Positions 55,476 through 64,000 of a stretch of 64,000 nucleotides of DNA are shown one piece after another; position 1 is the first letter of the stretch, and each line of letters starts with the position of its first letter. This DNA is from Kriegella aquimaris. GTDB lineage: Bacteria; Bacteroidota; Bacteroidia; Flavobacteriales; Flavobacteriaceae. The position numbers and the translations under genes are program-made. The notes under the pieces were generated by a model. That model ran no database searches and had not been told where the DNA came from. It saw nothing but the letters and a program-made list of their open reading frames with translations. The stretch spans positions 930,001 through 994,000 of the forward strand of contig NZ_FNGV01000001.1 of NCBI RefSeq assembly GCF_900103215.1, written 5' to 3'.

Positions 55476-56300
55476 TTATTTTGCTTCTGTATTTGGAGAG
55501 AATCGTAAAAGTTCCTTCTCAATTTTTTCCAACAGGTCTTTCGCCTGTTTCTCATATTCGGTTTCGGGATATTGCTTTTTTAGCGCCGCGTAGGCCTCTT
55601 TGGCATCCTTTAGTCGCGCTGGCTTTAAAGCATCAAAACTGTTCAATGCCAATCTAGTCGCCGAATCGAATTTATAAAACAAAGCATCTTCACGATAAAT
55701 CGATCCTGGATTATCAGAAATAAAATTATCGAAAGCAGCTATGGATGGAGTCAAAAATGTATAATCAAACTCCCCTATTTTGTTGAATTGTTTGGCAATT
55801 TCATAGGATTTACGTTCCTTTTTCGTAGTCAGCTCTTTAGCCATCATGTTGGCTTCTGCAAAGTATTCCGAATTAGGATATGCGTTAATAAAACTCTGGA
55901 GTTTGGTCAATGCCTTATCGGTATCCGTTTGATCCAACGAATAGGTCGGGGATAGTTTAAAATAACTTTTCGCTACCAAAAAACTTGCTTGGGGCGCCTT
56001 TTCGCTTTTCGGATATGATTTGATGAATCGTTCAAATTGATAACCGGCCATGTTATAGTCCTTTCTCTGAAAATAAGAATTGGCCAAAAAGAACATTACC
56101 CGTTCACCTTGGGGCTTACCTACGTATTTCGGTGCAATCTGCTCAAAAAGACGATTGGAACGTTTAAAGTCTTGCTCTTCATAGAACTTCTGGGCCATGT
56201 CGTACTTGGCCTTAACGTCCTCATTTTTTAGTACTTTTTGATATTCGCTGCAGCTATAAAAGGCCATGGCCACAAAAACAACAGGAATGAAGCGTCTCAT
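55476..56300 (-). CDS. bamD: Outer membrane protein assembly factor BamD
   Basis: A lipoprotein of the BAM complex that inserts outer membrane barrels. The signal is MRRFIPVVFVAMAFYSC. About five TPRs follow (YDMAQKFYEEQDFKRSNRLFE, FLANSYFQRKDYNMAGYQFERF, ASFLVAKSYFKLSP). FYKFDSATRLALNSF and KEAYAALKKQYPETEYEKQA are at the C terminus. I chose the ATG at 56300 because it gives the normal signal; the frame also has an ATG at 56312. The 56301-56441 gap shows nothing more. Confidence 0.93.
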   Translation of the reverse strand: MRRFIPVVFVAMAFYSCSEYQKVLKNEDVKAKYDMAQKFYEEQDFKRSNRLFEQIAPKYVGKPQGERVMFFLANSYFQRKDYNMAGYQFERFIKSYPKSEKAPQASFLVAKSYFKLSPTYSLDQTDTDKALTKLQSFINAYPNSEYFAEANMMAKELTTKKERKSYEIAKQFNKIGEFDYTFLTPSIAAFDNFISDNPGSIYREDALFYKFDSATRLALNSFDALKPARLKDAKEAYAALKKQYPETEYEKQAKDLLEKIEKELLRFSPNTEAK

Positions 56301-56441
56301 TTTAAAAAACATTCTGCAAAATTACGGATTATCAACGGATTTAAAAAACATTTTTAAACCGCTAAAATAGGCGTCTATATGGTAACAGACCTAACCTTTA
56401 GCGAAGATTTAACGCTGAAGTATATCTTTTTGGTATTTCGA

Positions 56442-57332
56442 TTAGGCGTAAACCTTCAAAAAAGGCTTTACAAATGCGGTTATTTTTTGTTTTAGCGTAG
56501 CTGTCGCCTCAACCAGCGGTAGCCTTACTTTTGCCGTAGAAAGTGCCAATATCTCGAATATTGCTTTTATTCCTGCAGGATTTCCTTCCTCAAAAATAAG
56601 CTCCATACCATCTTGAATACTATAATGTATTTCGTATGCCTCGTCGACCCGACGTTCCAACCCCAATCGGATCATTTTTGCGAATTCAGAAGGAAGCCCC
56701 TGCCCCAATACCGAAATCACGCCAGAACCACCCGCAAGAACCGTTGGCAATGCGGTTAAATCATCACCCGAAAGCACCATAAAGTCATTTGGTTTGTGCT
56801 TAATAATTTTCATTATTTGCGCCATACTTCCCGAAGCCTCTTTGACAGCCACTATATTGTCAAATTCTTTGGCCAAACGAAGCACTGTTTCCGGAAGCAC
56901 ATTACTACCTGTTCTCCCTGGAACATTATAAAGTATAATAGGTTTGGAAGAAGCCAAAGCGATGGCCTTGAAATGCTGATAAATGCCCTCTTGAGTAGGT
57001 CTATTGTAGTAAGGCGAAACTGACAGAATCGCATCAAAAGCACTTAAATCACGGGACTGGAGCTCATTAACTACTACAGTGGTATTGTTGCCACCAACGC
57101 CCAAAACGAGGGGTAATCGGCCGGCATTCGTTGTCTGAATGATGTCGATGACCAGCGTTTTCTCATCTGCGGTCAAGGTGACCGACTCAGCGGTCGTACC
57201 TAAAATCACTAAATAATCTACACCGCCATCTATGCAATGCTCGGTTACACGCCGCAAAGCATCGACATCGACCGAAAGGTCTTCTTTAAATGGTGTAATC
57301 AAGGCAACACCGGTTCCGCGCAACTGTTCCAT
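56442..57332 (-). CDS. dapA: 4-hydroxy-tetrahydrodipicolinate synthase
   Basis: The first committed enzyme of lysine and diaminopimelate synthesis. The 296-residue barrel has [10 protein letters not shown], the GTTAESVTL loop, the tyrosine motif [31 protein letters not shown] and the Schiff-base lysine in [24 protein letters not shown] is typical. It starts two bases after the stop of the DUF6913 gene, so it is co-transcribed with it. Confidence 0.97.
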   Translation of the reverse strand: MEQLRGTGVALITPFKEDLSVDVDALRRVTEHCIDGGVDYLVILGTTAESVTLTADEKTLVIDIIQTTNAGRLPLVLGVGGNNTTVVVNELQSRDLSAFDAILSVSPYYNRPTQEGIYQHFKAIALASSKPIILYNVPGRTGSNVLPETVLRLAKEFDNIVAVKEASGSMAQIMKIIKHKPNDFMVLSGDDLTALPTVLAGGSGVISVLGQGLPSEFAKMIRLGLERRVDEAYEIHYSIQDGMELIFEEGNPAGIKAIFEILALSTAKVRLPLVEATATLKQKITAFVKPFLKVYA

Positions 57333-57334
57333 GT

Positions 57335-57865
57335 TTAAATTTCGTTTAGGACTCTCAAATATTTCTTCAATTCCAATTTAAATGTTTTGAAATCTTCTAT
57401 AGGTAAATCCAATATCAAATCGTTATAACTTTTATCTACCTCCTTAAAGCCGACCCTCATTCTTGCCTTTGTTTTAATACTCATCAACTGGACCAGCAAA
57501 TTCTCTTCTTTATAATAATTAATCAACAAATCATATTCCCTACTCAAAAATTCGTGTGCGTAACTGTTCTCGATTTTTCCGTTCCAACCCAAATCCTTGT
57601 CAGAGAATACCGGGGTGGCATATGGTGAATTTTTATCGTAATACCCCTTATAACCGATAATTTTAACGGCATTGGGTCTTATCGAAAACTCTTCAACAAA
57701 CTCATAGAACAAATTAGCATTGTCAAAAGCATCTAAATCAACAATACACCCTACCGAGGTAATTCCCTTTTCCCTGTCAATATCAGGTAGAGGCTTTTTC
57801 AATTCTTCCTTTAGAAATTTAACTGCGGATTTATGCTTAAACTTGTCTTGTATTCCTTTAAACAT
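57335..57865 (-). CDS. DUF6913-like protein
   Basis: A 176-residue soluble protein of the small family I know as DUF6913, found upstream of dapA in flavobacteria. [20 protein letters not shown] is the basic N terminus. The body has a [18 protein letters not shown] segment and [28 protein letters not shown] in two pieces. The function is unknown. It is divergent from the 5'-nucleotidase C-terminal domain gene (69-bp gap) and heads the dapA transcript. Confidence 0.82.
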   Translation of the reverse strand: MFKGIQDKFKHKSAVKFLKEELKKPLPDIDREKGITSVGCIVDLDAFDNANLFYEFVEEFSIRPNAVKIIGYKGYYDKNSPYATPVFSDKDLGWNGKIENSYAHEFLSREYDLLINYYKEENLLVQLMSIKTKARMRVGFKEVDKSYNDLILDLPIEDFKTFKLELKKYLRVLNEI

Positions 57866-57934
57866 GTACTTTTACATTTCAGCAAATGTAAAGAATATCC
57901 GCGCATATTTCTTTTGACGAAGATAAAAACTATA

Positions 57935-58702
57935 ATGGATTTAAAAATTAAACATTTTGTTATATTTATAACAATCGGTTTAACTTTTTCCTGCAAGCAA
58001 CAAATTCAGAATGTGGCAAGCATGGAAGGAAATGAAATTCGTCTCGACACCTCAATACCGCAAAAAGACAGTATCAATGCCTATATAAAACCTTATCGTG
58101 ACCGCGTCAACCATATACTTGACAGTACCTTGGCCTATGCCCCTAAAAAAATCACCAAGGTAGACGGACCATACAACACAACTGCTGGAAATTTACTTGC
58201 CGATATCGTCTTTTCAGAAGGCGCACCCATTTTTAAATCCCGCACCGGCAAGAATCTAGATTTTGTTTTTTTGAACCACGGGGGTATTCGTTCCATTATT
58301 TCACAAGGAAAGATTTCGGCGCGCACTGCTTTTGAAGTCATGCCTTTTGAAAATACCATTGTTGTGGTGGAGCTTTCGGGGAAATCTGTAAAAAAATTGC
58401 TCGCGTATCTATTGGAAAGCGGAATGGCCCACCCCATTTCCGGCATGCAAATCGTTTTAAATACCGACAACACGCTGGCCTCGGTCAAGATTCAGGACAA
58501 ACCTTTTGATGAAAACCGTCATTATTTTGTGGCGACTTCAGATTACCTCGCTGCCGGTGGCGACAGTATGATTTTTTTTAAGGAGGCCCTTAGTGTAACC
58601 ACTATTGATTACCTTATTAGAAACGCAATGATCGACTATTTCAAGAGAGTCGATACCGTTGCTCCCAAAGTTGACTATCGATTTTATAAACTAACCCCAT
58701 GA
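57935..58702 (+). CDS. 5'-nucleotidase C-terminal domain lipoprotein
   Basis: A 255-residue protein with a lipoprotein signal (FVIFITIGLTFSC). It consists of the substrate-binding domain that normally forms the C-terminal half of UshA-type 5'-nucleotidases: TAGNLLADIVFSEGA, FVFLNHGGIRSII, AFEVMPFENTIVVVELSG and VATSDYLAAGGDSM. The metal-binding catalytic half is encoded by the next gene, overlapping by four bases. The ATG at 57935 was chosen since it starts the signal; the frame is open 34 codons further upstream. Confidence 0.93.
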   Translation: MDLKIKHFVIFITIGLTFSCKQQIQNVASMEGNEIRLDTSIPQKDSINAYIKPYRDRVNHILDSTLAYAPKKITKVDGPYNTTAGNLLADIVFSEGAPIFKSRTGKNLDFVFLNHGGIRSIISQGKISARTAFEVMPFENTIVVVELSGKSVKKLLAYLLESGMAHPISGMQIVLNTDNTLASVKIQDKPFDENRHYFVATSDYLAAGGDSMIFFKEALSVTTIDYLIRNAMIDYFKRVDTVAPKVDYRFYKLTP

Positions 58703-59610
58703 ACCGAAGAAAATTTATATCGAGTACCTCTGCCTCTTCAGTATTTGTTGGGTTAGGCGGTTTATCGCTAGGTTCCTGTGCCTCTAAATCAGCTAAGAAA
58801 ATCACGATTTTGCACACCAATGATATGCACAGTCATATCGACCCATTTTCTGCTGATCATTCTGAATATGCCAACCTTGGGGGTATGGCTCGGCGTGCTT
58901 CATTGATAGAAAATATTAGAAAAGAAAATAATAATTCACTATTGTTCGATGCGGGTGATATCTTTCAGGGCACACCTTATTTCAATTTTTATGGTGGGGA
59001 ACTTGAATTCAAGCTGATGAGTATGCTCAAATACGATGCGGCAACTATCGGAAATCACGATTTTGACAATGGGATTGATGGGTTGTTTGCCCAACTTCCC
59101 CATGCCGAGTTCGAACTTTTATCGGCCAATTACGATTTCAGTAATACAATTATGGCAGGCCATGTCAAACCCTATCAAATATTTATGGTCGACGGAATCA
59201 AAATAGGTGTTTACGGGCTTGGTATCAAACTTTCAGGACTCGTTGGGAAAAATCTGTATAAAGAGACTGAATATTTAGACCCTTATGAAATTGCACAAGA
59301 CACAGAACGGCTGTTAAAGGAAGAGGAAAAGTGTAATCTCGTTATCTGTTTGTCCCATATCGGTTATGATTACCCTTCAAAAGAAAGACCTAACGACTTG
59401 ATACTGGCAGCCAAAACTCAATATACGGATCTTATTATAGGCGGTCACACCCATACCTTCTTGGACAAGCCCACTCTTGTTGAAAATAGTAAAGGCAGAG
59501 AAATTATTGTGAATCAAGTGGGTTGTTTTGGTCTTTATTTAGGGCGAATCGATTTTTATTTGGACAGTATTCAGCATATAGCGGCCACGGGCGTTTCCAT
59601 TAAAGTATAA
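58699..59610 (+). CDS. 5'-nucleotidase metallophosphatase domain protein, Tat-exported
   Basis: A 303-residue calcineurin-like phosphatase equal to the N-terminal half of UshA-type enzymes. The signal MNRRKFISSTSASSVFVGL is twin-arginine, and a Cys (GSC) follows that could be lipidated. Metal ligands are seen in ILHTNDMHSHIDPF, FDAGDIFQGTPYFN, IGNHDFDNG, CLSHIGYDYPS and GGHTHTF. It should release phosphate from nucleotides in the periplasm together with the product of the overlapping upstream gene. Confidence 0.94.
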   Translation: MNRRKFISSTSASSVFVGLGGLSLGSCASKSAKKITILHTNDMHSHIDPFSADHSEYANLGGMARRASLIENIRKENNNSLLFDAGDIFQGTPYFNFYGGELEFKLMSMLKYDAATIGNHDFDNGIDGLFAQLPHAEFELLSANYDFSNTIMAGHVKPYQIFMVDGIKIGVYGLGIKLSGLVGKNLYKETEYLDPYEIAQDTERLLKEEEKCNLVICLSHIGYDYPSKERPNDLILAAKTQYTDLIIGGHTHTFLDKPTLVENSKGREIIVNQVGCFGLYLGRIDFYLDSIQHIAATGVSIKV

Positions 59611-59615
59611 ATCTA

Positions 59616-60104
59616 ATGACCAATATTGTCATGTCACTAGCAACAATCAGCACAGGCCTTATGGCGGGTTTGTTCTTTGCCTGGTCATTTTCAGTCAACA
59701 ATGGACTTGCTAATTTGAATGACGTGCTCTTTATAAAAACGTTTCAGTCGGTAAACAAGTCCATTCTGAATCCTTTTTTTTCGCTTATATTTTTGGGGTC
59801 CGCTTTTCTAATTCCGTGGGCGCTCTACCTCAATAGCGACAATACTTCTTCTTTTACTTTCTTATGTTTACTGGTCGCAACAATCGTTTATCTGGCAGGA
59901 TGCGTAGGGGTGACCTTCTTGGCAAACCTTCCACTAAACGAATCGTTGGATGTTTTCGATGTGGATACCGCCTCTTCTGAAGACATTACCCTTCAAAGAA
60001 GAACTTTTGAAAGAAAATGGAACATTCTTAATACCATTAGAACCATCTCATCTTTGCTGGCTTTTGTTTTATTGGTTATTTGTTGCGCATATCCATCCAT
60101 CTAA
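59616..60104 (+). CDS. DUF1772 family membrane protein (anthrone oxygenase-like)
   Basis: A 162-residue protein with four hydrophobic segments (about 5-27, 50-72, 80-100, 138-160). SLATISTGLMAGLFFAWSFSV and FLANLPLNESLD are the pattern of the DUF1772/anthrone oxygenase-like family, whose activity in bacteria is not defined. It lies five bases after the phosphatase gene and may be part of the same transcript as the acetyltransferase that follows. Confidence 0.85.
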   Translation: MTNIVMSLATISTGLMAGLFFAWSFSVNNGLANLNDVLFIKTFQSVNKSILNPFFSLIFLGSAFLIPWALYLNSDNTSSFTFLCLLVATIVYLAGCVGVTFLANLPLNESLDVFDVDTASSEDITLQRRTFERKWNILNTIRTISSLLAFVLLVICCAYPSI

Positions 60105-60120
60105 AAAAATCGTTACTGCC

Positions 60121-60576
60121 ATGATTTCAATAGAAAGAACAACTTCCGAAAACCCAAATTTTCAGCAACTTGTTGTTTTGCTAGATGAATACTTGCGTAT
60201 AACCGACGGCGACGAACACGCTTTTTATAACCAATATAACAATATTGAAAATCTTCAAGAGGTCGTTGTAGCTTACTCGGAAAACTTAGCTGTAGGTTGT
60301 GGGGCTATAAAACCTTACGATTCAGACACCGTAGAGATCAAACGAATGTTTGTATTGCCCGAGGCTCGAGGTCAAGGGGTTGCGACTAAAACATTAAGTG
60401 CTTTGGAACAGTGGGCAAGGGAATTAAATTATAAAAAATGTATTCTGGAAACCGGAAAAAGGCAGCCCGAAGCCATCGCCTTATATTCGAAAACAGGGTA
60501 TGAGGTAATACCAAATTACGGACAATATCAAGGAATGGAGAATAGTGTTTGTTTCCTGAAGCAGGTTGAGATGTAG
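60121..60576 (+). CDS. GNAT family N-acetyltransferase
   Basis: A 151-residue acetyl-CoA-dependent acyltransferase. The GNAT core is VAVGCGAIKPYDSDTVEIKR-like (seen as LAVGCGAIKPYDSD then VEIKRMFVLPEARGQGVAT), with RGQGVA for pyrophosphate binding, and ILETGKRQPEAIALYSKTGY at the end. The substrate is unknown. The ATG at 60121 is chosen; the frame is open another 57 codons upstream but overlaps the DUF1772 gene there. The spacer is 16 bp. Confidence 0.92.
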   Translation: MISIERTTSENPNFQQLVVLLDEYLRITDGDEHAFYNQYNNIENLQEVVVAYSENLAVGCGAIKPYDSDTVEIKRMFVLPEARGQGVATKTLSALEQWARELNYKKCILETGKRQPEAIALYSKTGYEVIPNYGQYQGMENSVCFLKQVEM

Positions 60577-60653
60577 TTAGCTTAGCTACCTGATAATCAA
60601 ACCCTCTGGCCGCCTTTTGGCAAACACCTCTCTTTTGTAAAGGCAAGAACCAA

Positions 60654-60959
60654 TTAGTCTTCCCCCAAAACAAACTCTACCAGTTCCTTCAATTCTTCGG
60701 ATAGACTTTTATTACTAAAAGGTCGGTTCGCCTTTCTGTACCAATAACCCGCATTAAACTTATCTCCTTCTTTTCGGTGGAGATAGGCATGGATCCAGCT
60801 ACCCATAGCATCATGCATGTCTTGGGCGATATTATGGGAAGCCTCCCAATCACCCTTCGCATCGTACCAAAGGGCCTTCAAAGCGGAAGGCCACGATTTT
60901 TTGGGGGTATCTTCTGCTAATGTTTCGGTAAATTCAGTATAATTTTCAGGAATCGTCAT
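60654..60959 (-). CDS. Small hypothetical protein
   Basis: A 101-residue soluble acidic protein with TPR-like helices (WPSALKALWYDAKGDWEASHNIAQ, then DAMGSWIHAYLHRKEGDKFNAGYWY). I recognise no named family, though the pattern of Trp, His and Tyr is well formed and coding. The ATG at 60959 is preferred to a GTG two codons upstream. It is divergent from the membrane protein at 61050. Confidence 0.75.
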   Translation of the reverse strand: MTIPENYTEFTETLAEDTPKKSWPSALKALWYDAKGDWEASHNIAQDMHDAMGSWIHAYLHRKEGDKFNAGYWYRKANRPFSNKSLSEELKELVEFVLGED

Positions 60960-61049
60960 ATCCACTATTTAAGTGCTCGTTTTTATTTTCAATTGCAAAA
61001 ATACCTAATTTCACAAGTGTAGTAATCATTAAAGTTTAATTGGTGTTTA

Positions 61050-62291
61050 GTGAATAAAAAACCTTCGCAGAAGAAAAGATATTCGAAGTTCTTGCCCTAT
61101 GGGTTGAGTTTGGTATGCACTCTACTTATTTTCGGCTTGCATATGTCTGAAAACATGGACAGTATGCTCAACGAGAACAACAATCGTATCTCAAACGGAT
61201 TTCTCACTTCCCAAATAAAATATCACAAAGAATTTGGGCCATTCGCCCGAAGACCCTTTACCACATGGCTCATAGAGACCACTTCGGAAACCTTTGGGAT
61301 GAAATTAGGCGTTGCCTTTGTGCCGGTCAATTTCTTTCTACTTTTTTTGAGCGGAATTTTGATTTATTTTCTTTCAATTTGTCTAAAACAGAACAAACAG
61401 CAGGGCCTGTTCAATATGCTCTGTTATTTTCTGACTTTCTCGATACTTTTTGCCTTCTTCCCTCCTGTATTCAGCTACGATGAGCCCTTACAGTATTGCT
61501 TTATTCTCTTAAGCTTGCTGTCTTTTGTACAAAAAAAATGGGTGTTTTACCTCGTGTTTTTCTCCCTGGCCCTAGTTACTAGGGAAACAACGGTATTACT
61601 TCTTCCTGCGCTATTGATTTTTCTTCCAGGTTTAAAGATGGCTTCTAAAAAATGGTTCACTTTGAACCGCTTGCGGCTATCTGCTTTGATAGTACTTCCA
61701 GTGGTATTCTATGGAGCTTTTATTGCTATTTATCTTTGGAAGCATCAATTGATCGGTGCAACAAAGACAGAAATGATCAGTAGGTATTCCTGCTTTTTAG
61801 AAAATTTTGAGAATACAAAAAATACGGTAGAATCACTGGTGTCTTTTTTTGTTAGTCTGGGTGTGCCTTTATATTTTGCTTTTCTATTTCTTAAGGGGAA
61901 AGACAAAAACAACTTTCATCAGAAATTTGTTTATGCTTTCTTGTTGACGGTTCTCATCAACTCGCCCATAGTTTTTGTGAGCTCTTTTGCCCGTGAGTCC
62001 CGCCTTTTTGCATTACCCCTCTTTTTTCTCTGGCCTATGGTATCGCAACTTTTCGGCAAGGATCTTAAAATTCTATCTTCTTTAAAAACCTATACACAAC
62101 TACTAATGAAGTGGAAGTACCTACTCCCCTTTCTGATTCTGAATTTCCTTACTTATTGGTTCTGTTTTCGGTACTACCAAAAATTAGGCCTCGGGGAGAA
62201 TACCTATTTCGCCGAGTACCTCTTTCTTTCCATATTTATTATCACTACCCATTTTCTGTGGAGCCTGTCTAATAGAAGACAACACTCTTGA
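61050..62291 (+). CDS. Multi-pass membrane protein, unknown function
   Basis: A 413-residue protein with about nine to ten hydrophobic segments after a basic start (KKPSQKKRYSKFLPYGLSL). FARRPFTTWLIE and FALVTRETTVLLLPALL-like stretches (SLALVTRETTVLLLPALL) recall GT-C glycosyltransferases or dolichol-mannose-type membrane transferases, but no catalytic signature is certain. It starts with a GTG, as no ATG fits before the first membrane segment. It stands alone. Confidence 0.75.
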   Translation: MNKKPSQKKRYSKFLPYGLSLVCTLLIFGLHMSENMDSMLNENNNRISNGFLTSQIKYHKEFGPFARRPFTTWLIETTSETFGMKLGVAFVPVNFFLLFLSGILIYFLSICLKQNKQQGLFNMLCYFLTFSILFAFFPPVFSYDEPLQYCFILLSLLSFVQKKWVFYLVFFSLALVTRETTVLLLPALLIFLPGLKMASKKWFTLNRLRLSALIVLPVVFYGAFIAIYLWKHQLIGATKTEMISRYSCFLENFENTKNTVESLVSFFVSLGVPLYFAFLFLKGKDKNNFHQKFVYAFLLTVLINSPIVFVSSFARESRLFALPLFFLWPMVSQLFGKDLKILSSLKTYTQLLMKWKYLLPFLILNFLTYWFCFRYYQKLGLGENTYFAEYLFLSIFIITTHFLWSLSNRRQHS

Positions 62292-62396
62292 AAATATTTA
62301 AGCCAAATCGAAATCTTTATTTGTTTCTCCCGGATTGTATTGACCTTTGTCGTTATAAAATTGAAACCGACCAAAAAGTATTCAAAAGTTAATCTA

Positions 62397-62404
62397 TAAA
62401 TTTG
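62397..62404 (+). promoter_or_regulatory. -7 box of the CsaA-like gene
   Basis: TAAATTTG matches TAnnTTTG, 23 bp before the ATG at 62428. No clear TTG is seen at -33. The 62292-62418 gap has no gene. Confidence 0.4.
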
Positions 62405-62427
62405 ACCGTAATACTATTTTGGCAAGC

Positions 62428-62781
62428 ATGAGCAAAAACGAAGAAAGTAAGGCATTGACGTGGGACGATTTTATGAAAGTTGAGATGCGTGTAGGCACCA
62501 TTATTTCTGCGGAGGTTTTTGAAGAAGTACGAAACCCGGCCTATAAAATGGTCATCGATTTTGGTGTGTACGGCACACGAAAAACATCGGCACAAATCAC
62601 AAAATTATACCAGACGGAAGAAATCATTGGTCGACAAGTAATTGCCGTGGTGAACTTTCCTCCCAAACAAATTGCCACGATTATGAGTGAATGCCTTGTA
62701 TTAGGCGGTGTAGGCGATAATAAGGAAGTGACCCTGATCCATCCTGAGAGACAAGTAAAAAACGGAACGCGAATAGGATAA
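62428..62781 (+). CDS. tRNA-binding domain protein, CsaA-like
   Basis: A 117-residue EMAP II/CsaA OB-fold protein that binds tRNA and may have chaperone activity. The family sequence is visible in TWDDFMKVEMRVGTIISAEVF, KMVIDFGVYGTRKTSAQIT, VIAVVNFPPKQIA and SECLVLGGVGDN. Size fits CsaA of about 110 residues. The ATG at 62428 is preferred to a TTG nine bases earlier. It appears monocistronic. Confidence 0.92.
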   Translation: MSKNEESKALTWDDFMKVEMRVGTIISAEVFEEVRNPAYKMVIDFGVYGTRKTSAQITKLYQTEEIIGRQVIAVVNFPPKQIATIMSECLVLGGVGDNKEVTLIHPERQVKNGTRIG

Positions 62782-62938
62782 GAGTTAAATAGATTTTTAT
62801 ACCAGTGATTTATTATACATGGGAAGAACTCTTTTTAATCTTTCATAAAATGACTTGTTAATCAATATTGTTTCAAACAAATCCGTTAGTGCAAATGTTT
62901 CAACTATGATAGCGCTGATTATTATAAAAGGAGTTTTA

Positions 62939-62975
62939 TAAACTAAACACATAGTTTTAACTAAATATTTAGTTA
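62939..62975. promoter_or_regulatory. Tandem palindromes, candidate operator of the S41 peptidase gene
   Basis: AAACTA-N6-TAGTTT (62940-62957) is followed directly by the perfect 18-bp palindrome TAACTAAATATTTAGTTA (62958-62975). The four half-sites share AACTA/TAGTT. The site ends 27 bp before the ATG at 63003. The regulator is not in the window. Confidence 0.6.
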
Positions 62976-63002
62976 TATTCGGGTTTATTTGAATAAGATG
63001 TT

Positions 63003-64000
63003 ATGAGATTTAAGATTGGTTATATTCTGCTCCTACTTTTCATCAGCTGCTCCGAAAAAAATAACTCTTCCGATAGGCAACAGAAAATCGAAAATTTACA
63101 AGCTTTTGCTAGTGTATACGGATACGTGAAATATTTTCACCCGAGTGACGGCGTATCTGAAATCGATTGGACTTCTTTTGCGATTTATGGAGCGAATCTT
63201 GTCGAAAAGTGTGAATCAAAGGAGGAATTGATAAATACTTTAAACACGCTTTTTAAGCCCATTGCTCCGTCAATAAACTTTTCGACAACGAAGTCGGACA
63301 AATATAATTTAACAACCATAACCCCAAAAAATACAGAAGGTTTCAAACCTACATTTTGGCAGCATAGTGGTGTTGGTATCGGGATGGATCCCCAACTAAG
63401 AACACCATATCAAAGTTCTAGAGTAAACGGCATTATTAATAAAGACTACTCGTTCGTTGTCAGTAAACTTACACTGAAAATCGATCCTGTCAGATACATA
63501 GGCAGAAAAGTTAAGTATACTGCTTGGGCGAAAAACGGGGACCTTCATTCAGAAAAAGGGTATTTGAGATTTGTATTGGAAAAATTGGATGGCACATCAG
63601 ATTTAAATAAAGAAGCTGTAGTTGGGGAACAATGGAAGCAATACGAAATTATTACCGACATCGATTCATACACAACATCAATTCAAGTAGGTGCTGCCCT
63701 TAGTGGAAAAGGTTCAATACTTTATGATTTGCCACAACTATTTTATGAAAATAACGGTAATTGGATTGAAGTTCCGCTTTCTAATCAGGATTTTGAAACA
63801 GAAACGTCTTTTAGCGATTATAAACCAGAAAAATGGCATTTTGAAGGCGTTGGTTATACCTGTTCATTAACAAATAGTGATTCCCACCAAGGGAATAAAT
63901 CAGTAGTTTTAAAATATACGGGAGTTATTGAAAAGGAAAGAGGCCAACAAATTTTCGAAAACCACCCCAAATTTGGCGAGTTAATTGAAAAGGAAATTAC
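63003..64000 (+). CDS. S41 family peptidase, N-terminal part (3' end outside window)
   Basis: The ATG at 63003 begins a lipoprotein signal (IGYILLLLFISC) and an open frame that runs without a stop to the window edge, 332 codons. The segment LQAFASVYGYVKYFHPSDGVSEIDW is the start of the N-terminal region that precedes the TSP/C-terminal processing peptidase (S41) fold in Bacteroidota proteins. A jelly-roll-like domain follows (about 130-330). The catalytic Ser/Lys domain would lie beyond base 64000, so activity cannot be checked here. The tandem palindromes upstream suggest dedicated repression. Confidence 0.8.
   Translation, partial: MRFKIGYILLLLFISCSEKNNSSDRQQKIENLQAFASVYGYVKYFHPSDGVSEIDWTSFAIYGANLVEKCESKEELINTLNTLFKPIAPSINFSTTKSDKYNLTTITPKNTEGFKPTFWQHSGVGIGMDPQLRTPYQSSRVNGIINKDYSFVVSKLTLKIDPVRYIGRKVKYTAWAKNGDLHSEKGYLRFVLEKLDGTSDLNKEAVVGEQWKQYEIITDIDSYTTSIQVGAALSGKGSILYDLPQLFYENNGNWIEVPLSNQDFETETSFSDYKPEKWHFEGVGYTCSLTNSDSHQGNKSVVLKYTGVIEKERGQQIFENHPKFGELIEKEI

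Noticed and set aside
62797-62952. 51-codon minus-strand frame, MCLVYKTPF..., divergent from the S41 peptidase gene
   Set aside because: It looks faintly protein-like and sits next to the palindromes, but has no start context, family or signal; a chance frame in AT-rich DNA is more likely. Conservation in relatives would change this.

Overview
The window is a chromosomal segment of a Bacteroidota bacterium, most likely a marine member of the Flavobacteriaceae (Maribacter/Zobellia/Arenibacter-like). This placement is inferred. It rests on AT-rich DNA, the SusC/SusD pair, type IX secretion-type proteins (PorP/SprF-like, DUF4835), many short lipobox lipoproteins, YtxJ, a YbiT-like ABC-F protein, and TAnnTTTG promoter elements typical of the phylum. 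I see no IS element, prophage, CRISPR array, rRNA or tRNA. The only RNA gene recognised is the small SRP RNA.

Layout. 1-4.3 kb: end of a leucine operon (leuA 3' part, leuB), then pheT. 4.3-10.2 kb: FAS1 protein, unknown membrane and lipoproteins, an ABC-F ATPase, and a thioredoxin-fold lipoprotein without its cysteines. 10.2-15.2 kb: transaldolase, SDR, SRP RNA with a textbook promoter, glutaminyl cyclase, thioesterase, beta-helix lipoprotein. 15.3-20.1 kb: a compact signalling locus with a LytTR regulator whose receiver is degenerate, a 53-residue lipoprotein, a TPR histidine kinase, a LuxR-type response regulator and an unknown protein. 20.1-32.1 kb: glyA, fahA, ytxJ, clpB, a TetR regulator, a PorP-coiled-coil-SPOR protein and smpB. 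32.2-39.4 kb: pcm, Gfo/Idh dehydrogenase, 3-hydroxyacyl-CoA dehydrogenase, YggS, an exonuclease/GIY-YIG fusion, a potassium channel, miaA and gntK. 39.4-45.2 kb (minus): OmpR-type two-component pair, coaE, YbbR protein, glycosyltransferase, fabI. 45.5-50.5 kb: an isolated SusD/SusC nutrient-uptake pair with an 825-bp upstream non-coding region. 51.3-57.9 kb (minus): recN, DUF4835, coaBC, rpoZ, bamD, dapA, DUF6913. 57.9-64 kb: a 5'-nucleotidase split over two genes, small metabolic genes, a CsaA-like protein, and the start of an S41 peptidase behind tandem palindromes.

Most genes are housekeeping. The most unusual part is the 15.3-20.1 kb locus. The small lipoprotein gene is preceded by two identical ctactgttta repeats 31 bp apart. 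It is followed by a hairpin terminator and then immediately by the TPR kinase. The pseudo-receiver LytTR gene and the unknown gene at 19.4 kb share a ~20-bp promoter-proximal element at the same distance from a -7-like box. This looks like a self-contained signalling module with a possible small lipopeptide component. That reading is inference and would need comparative and expression data.
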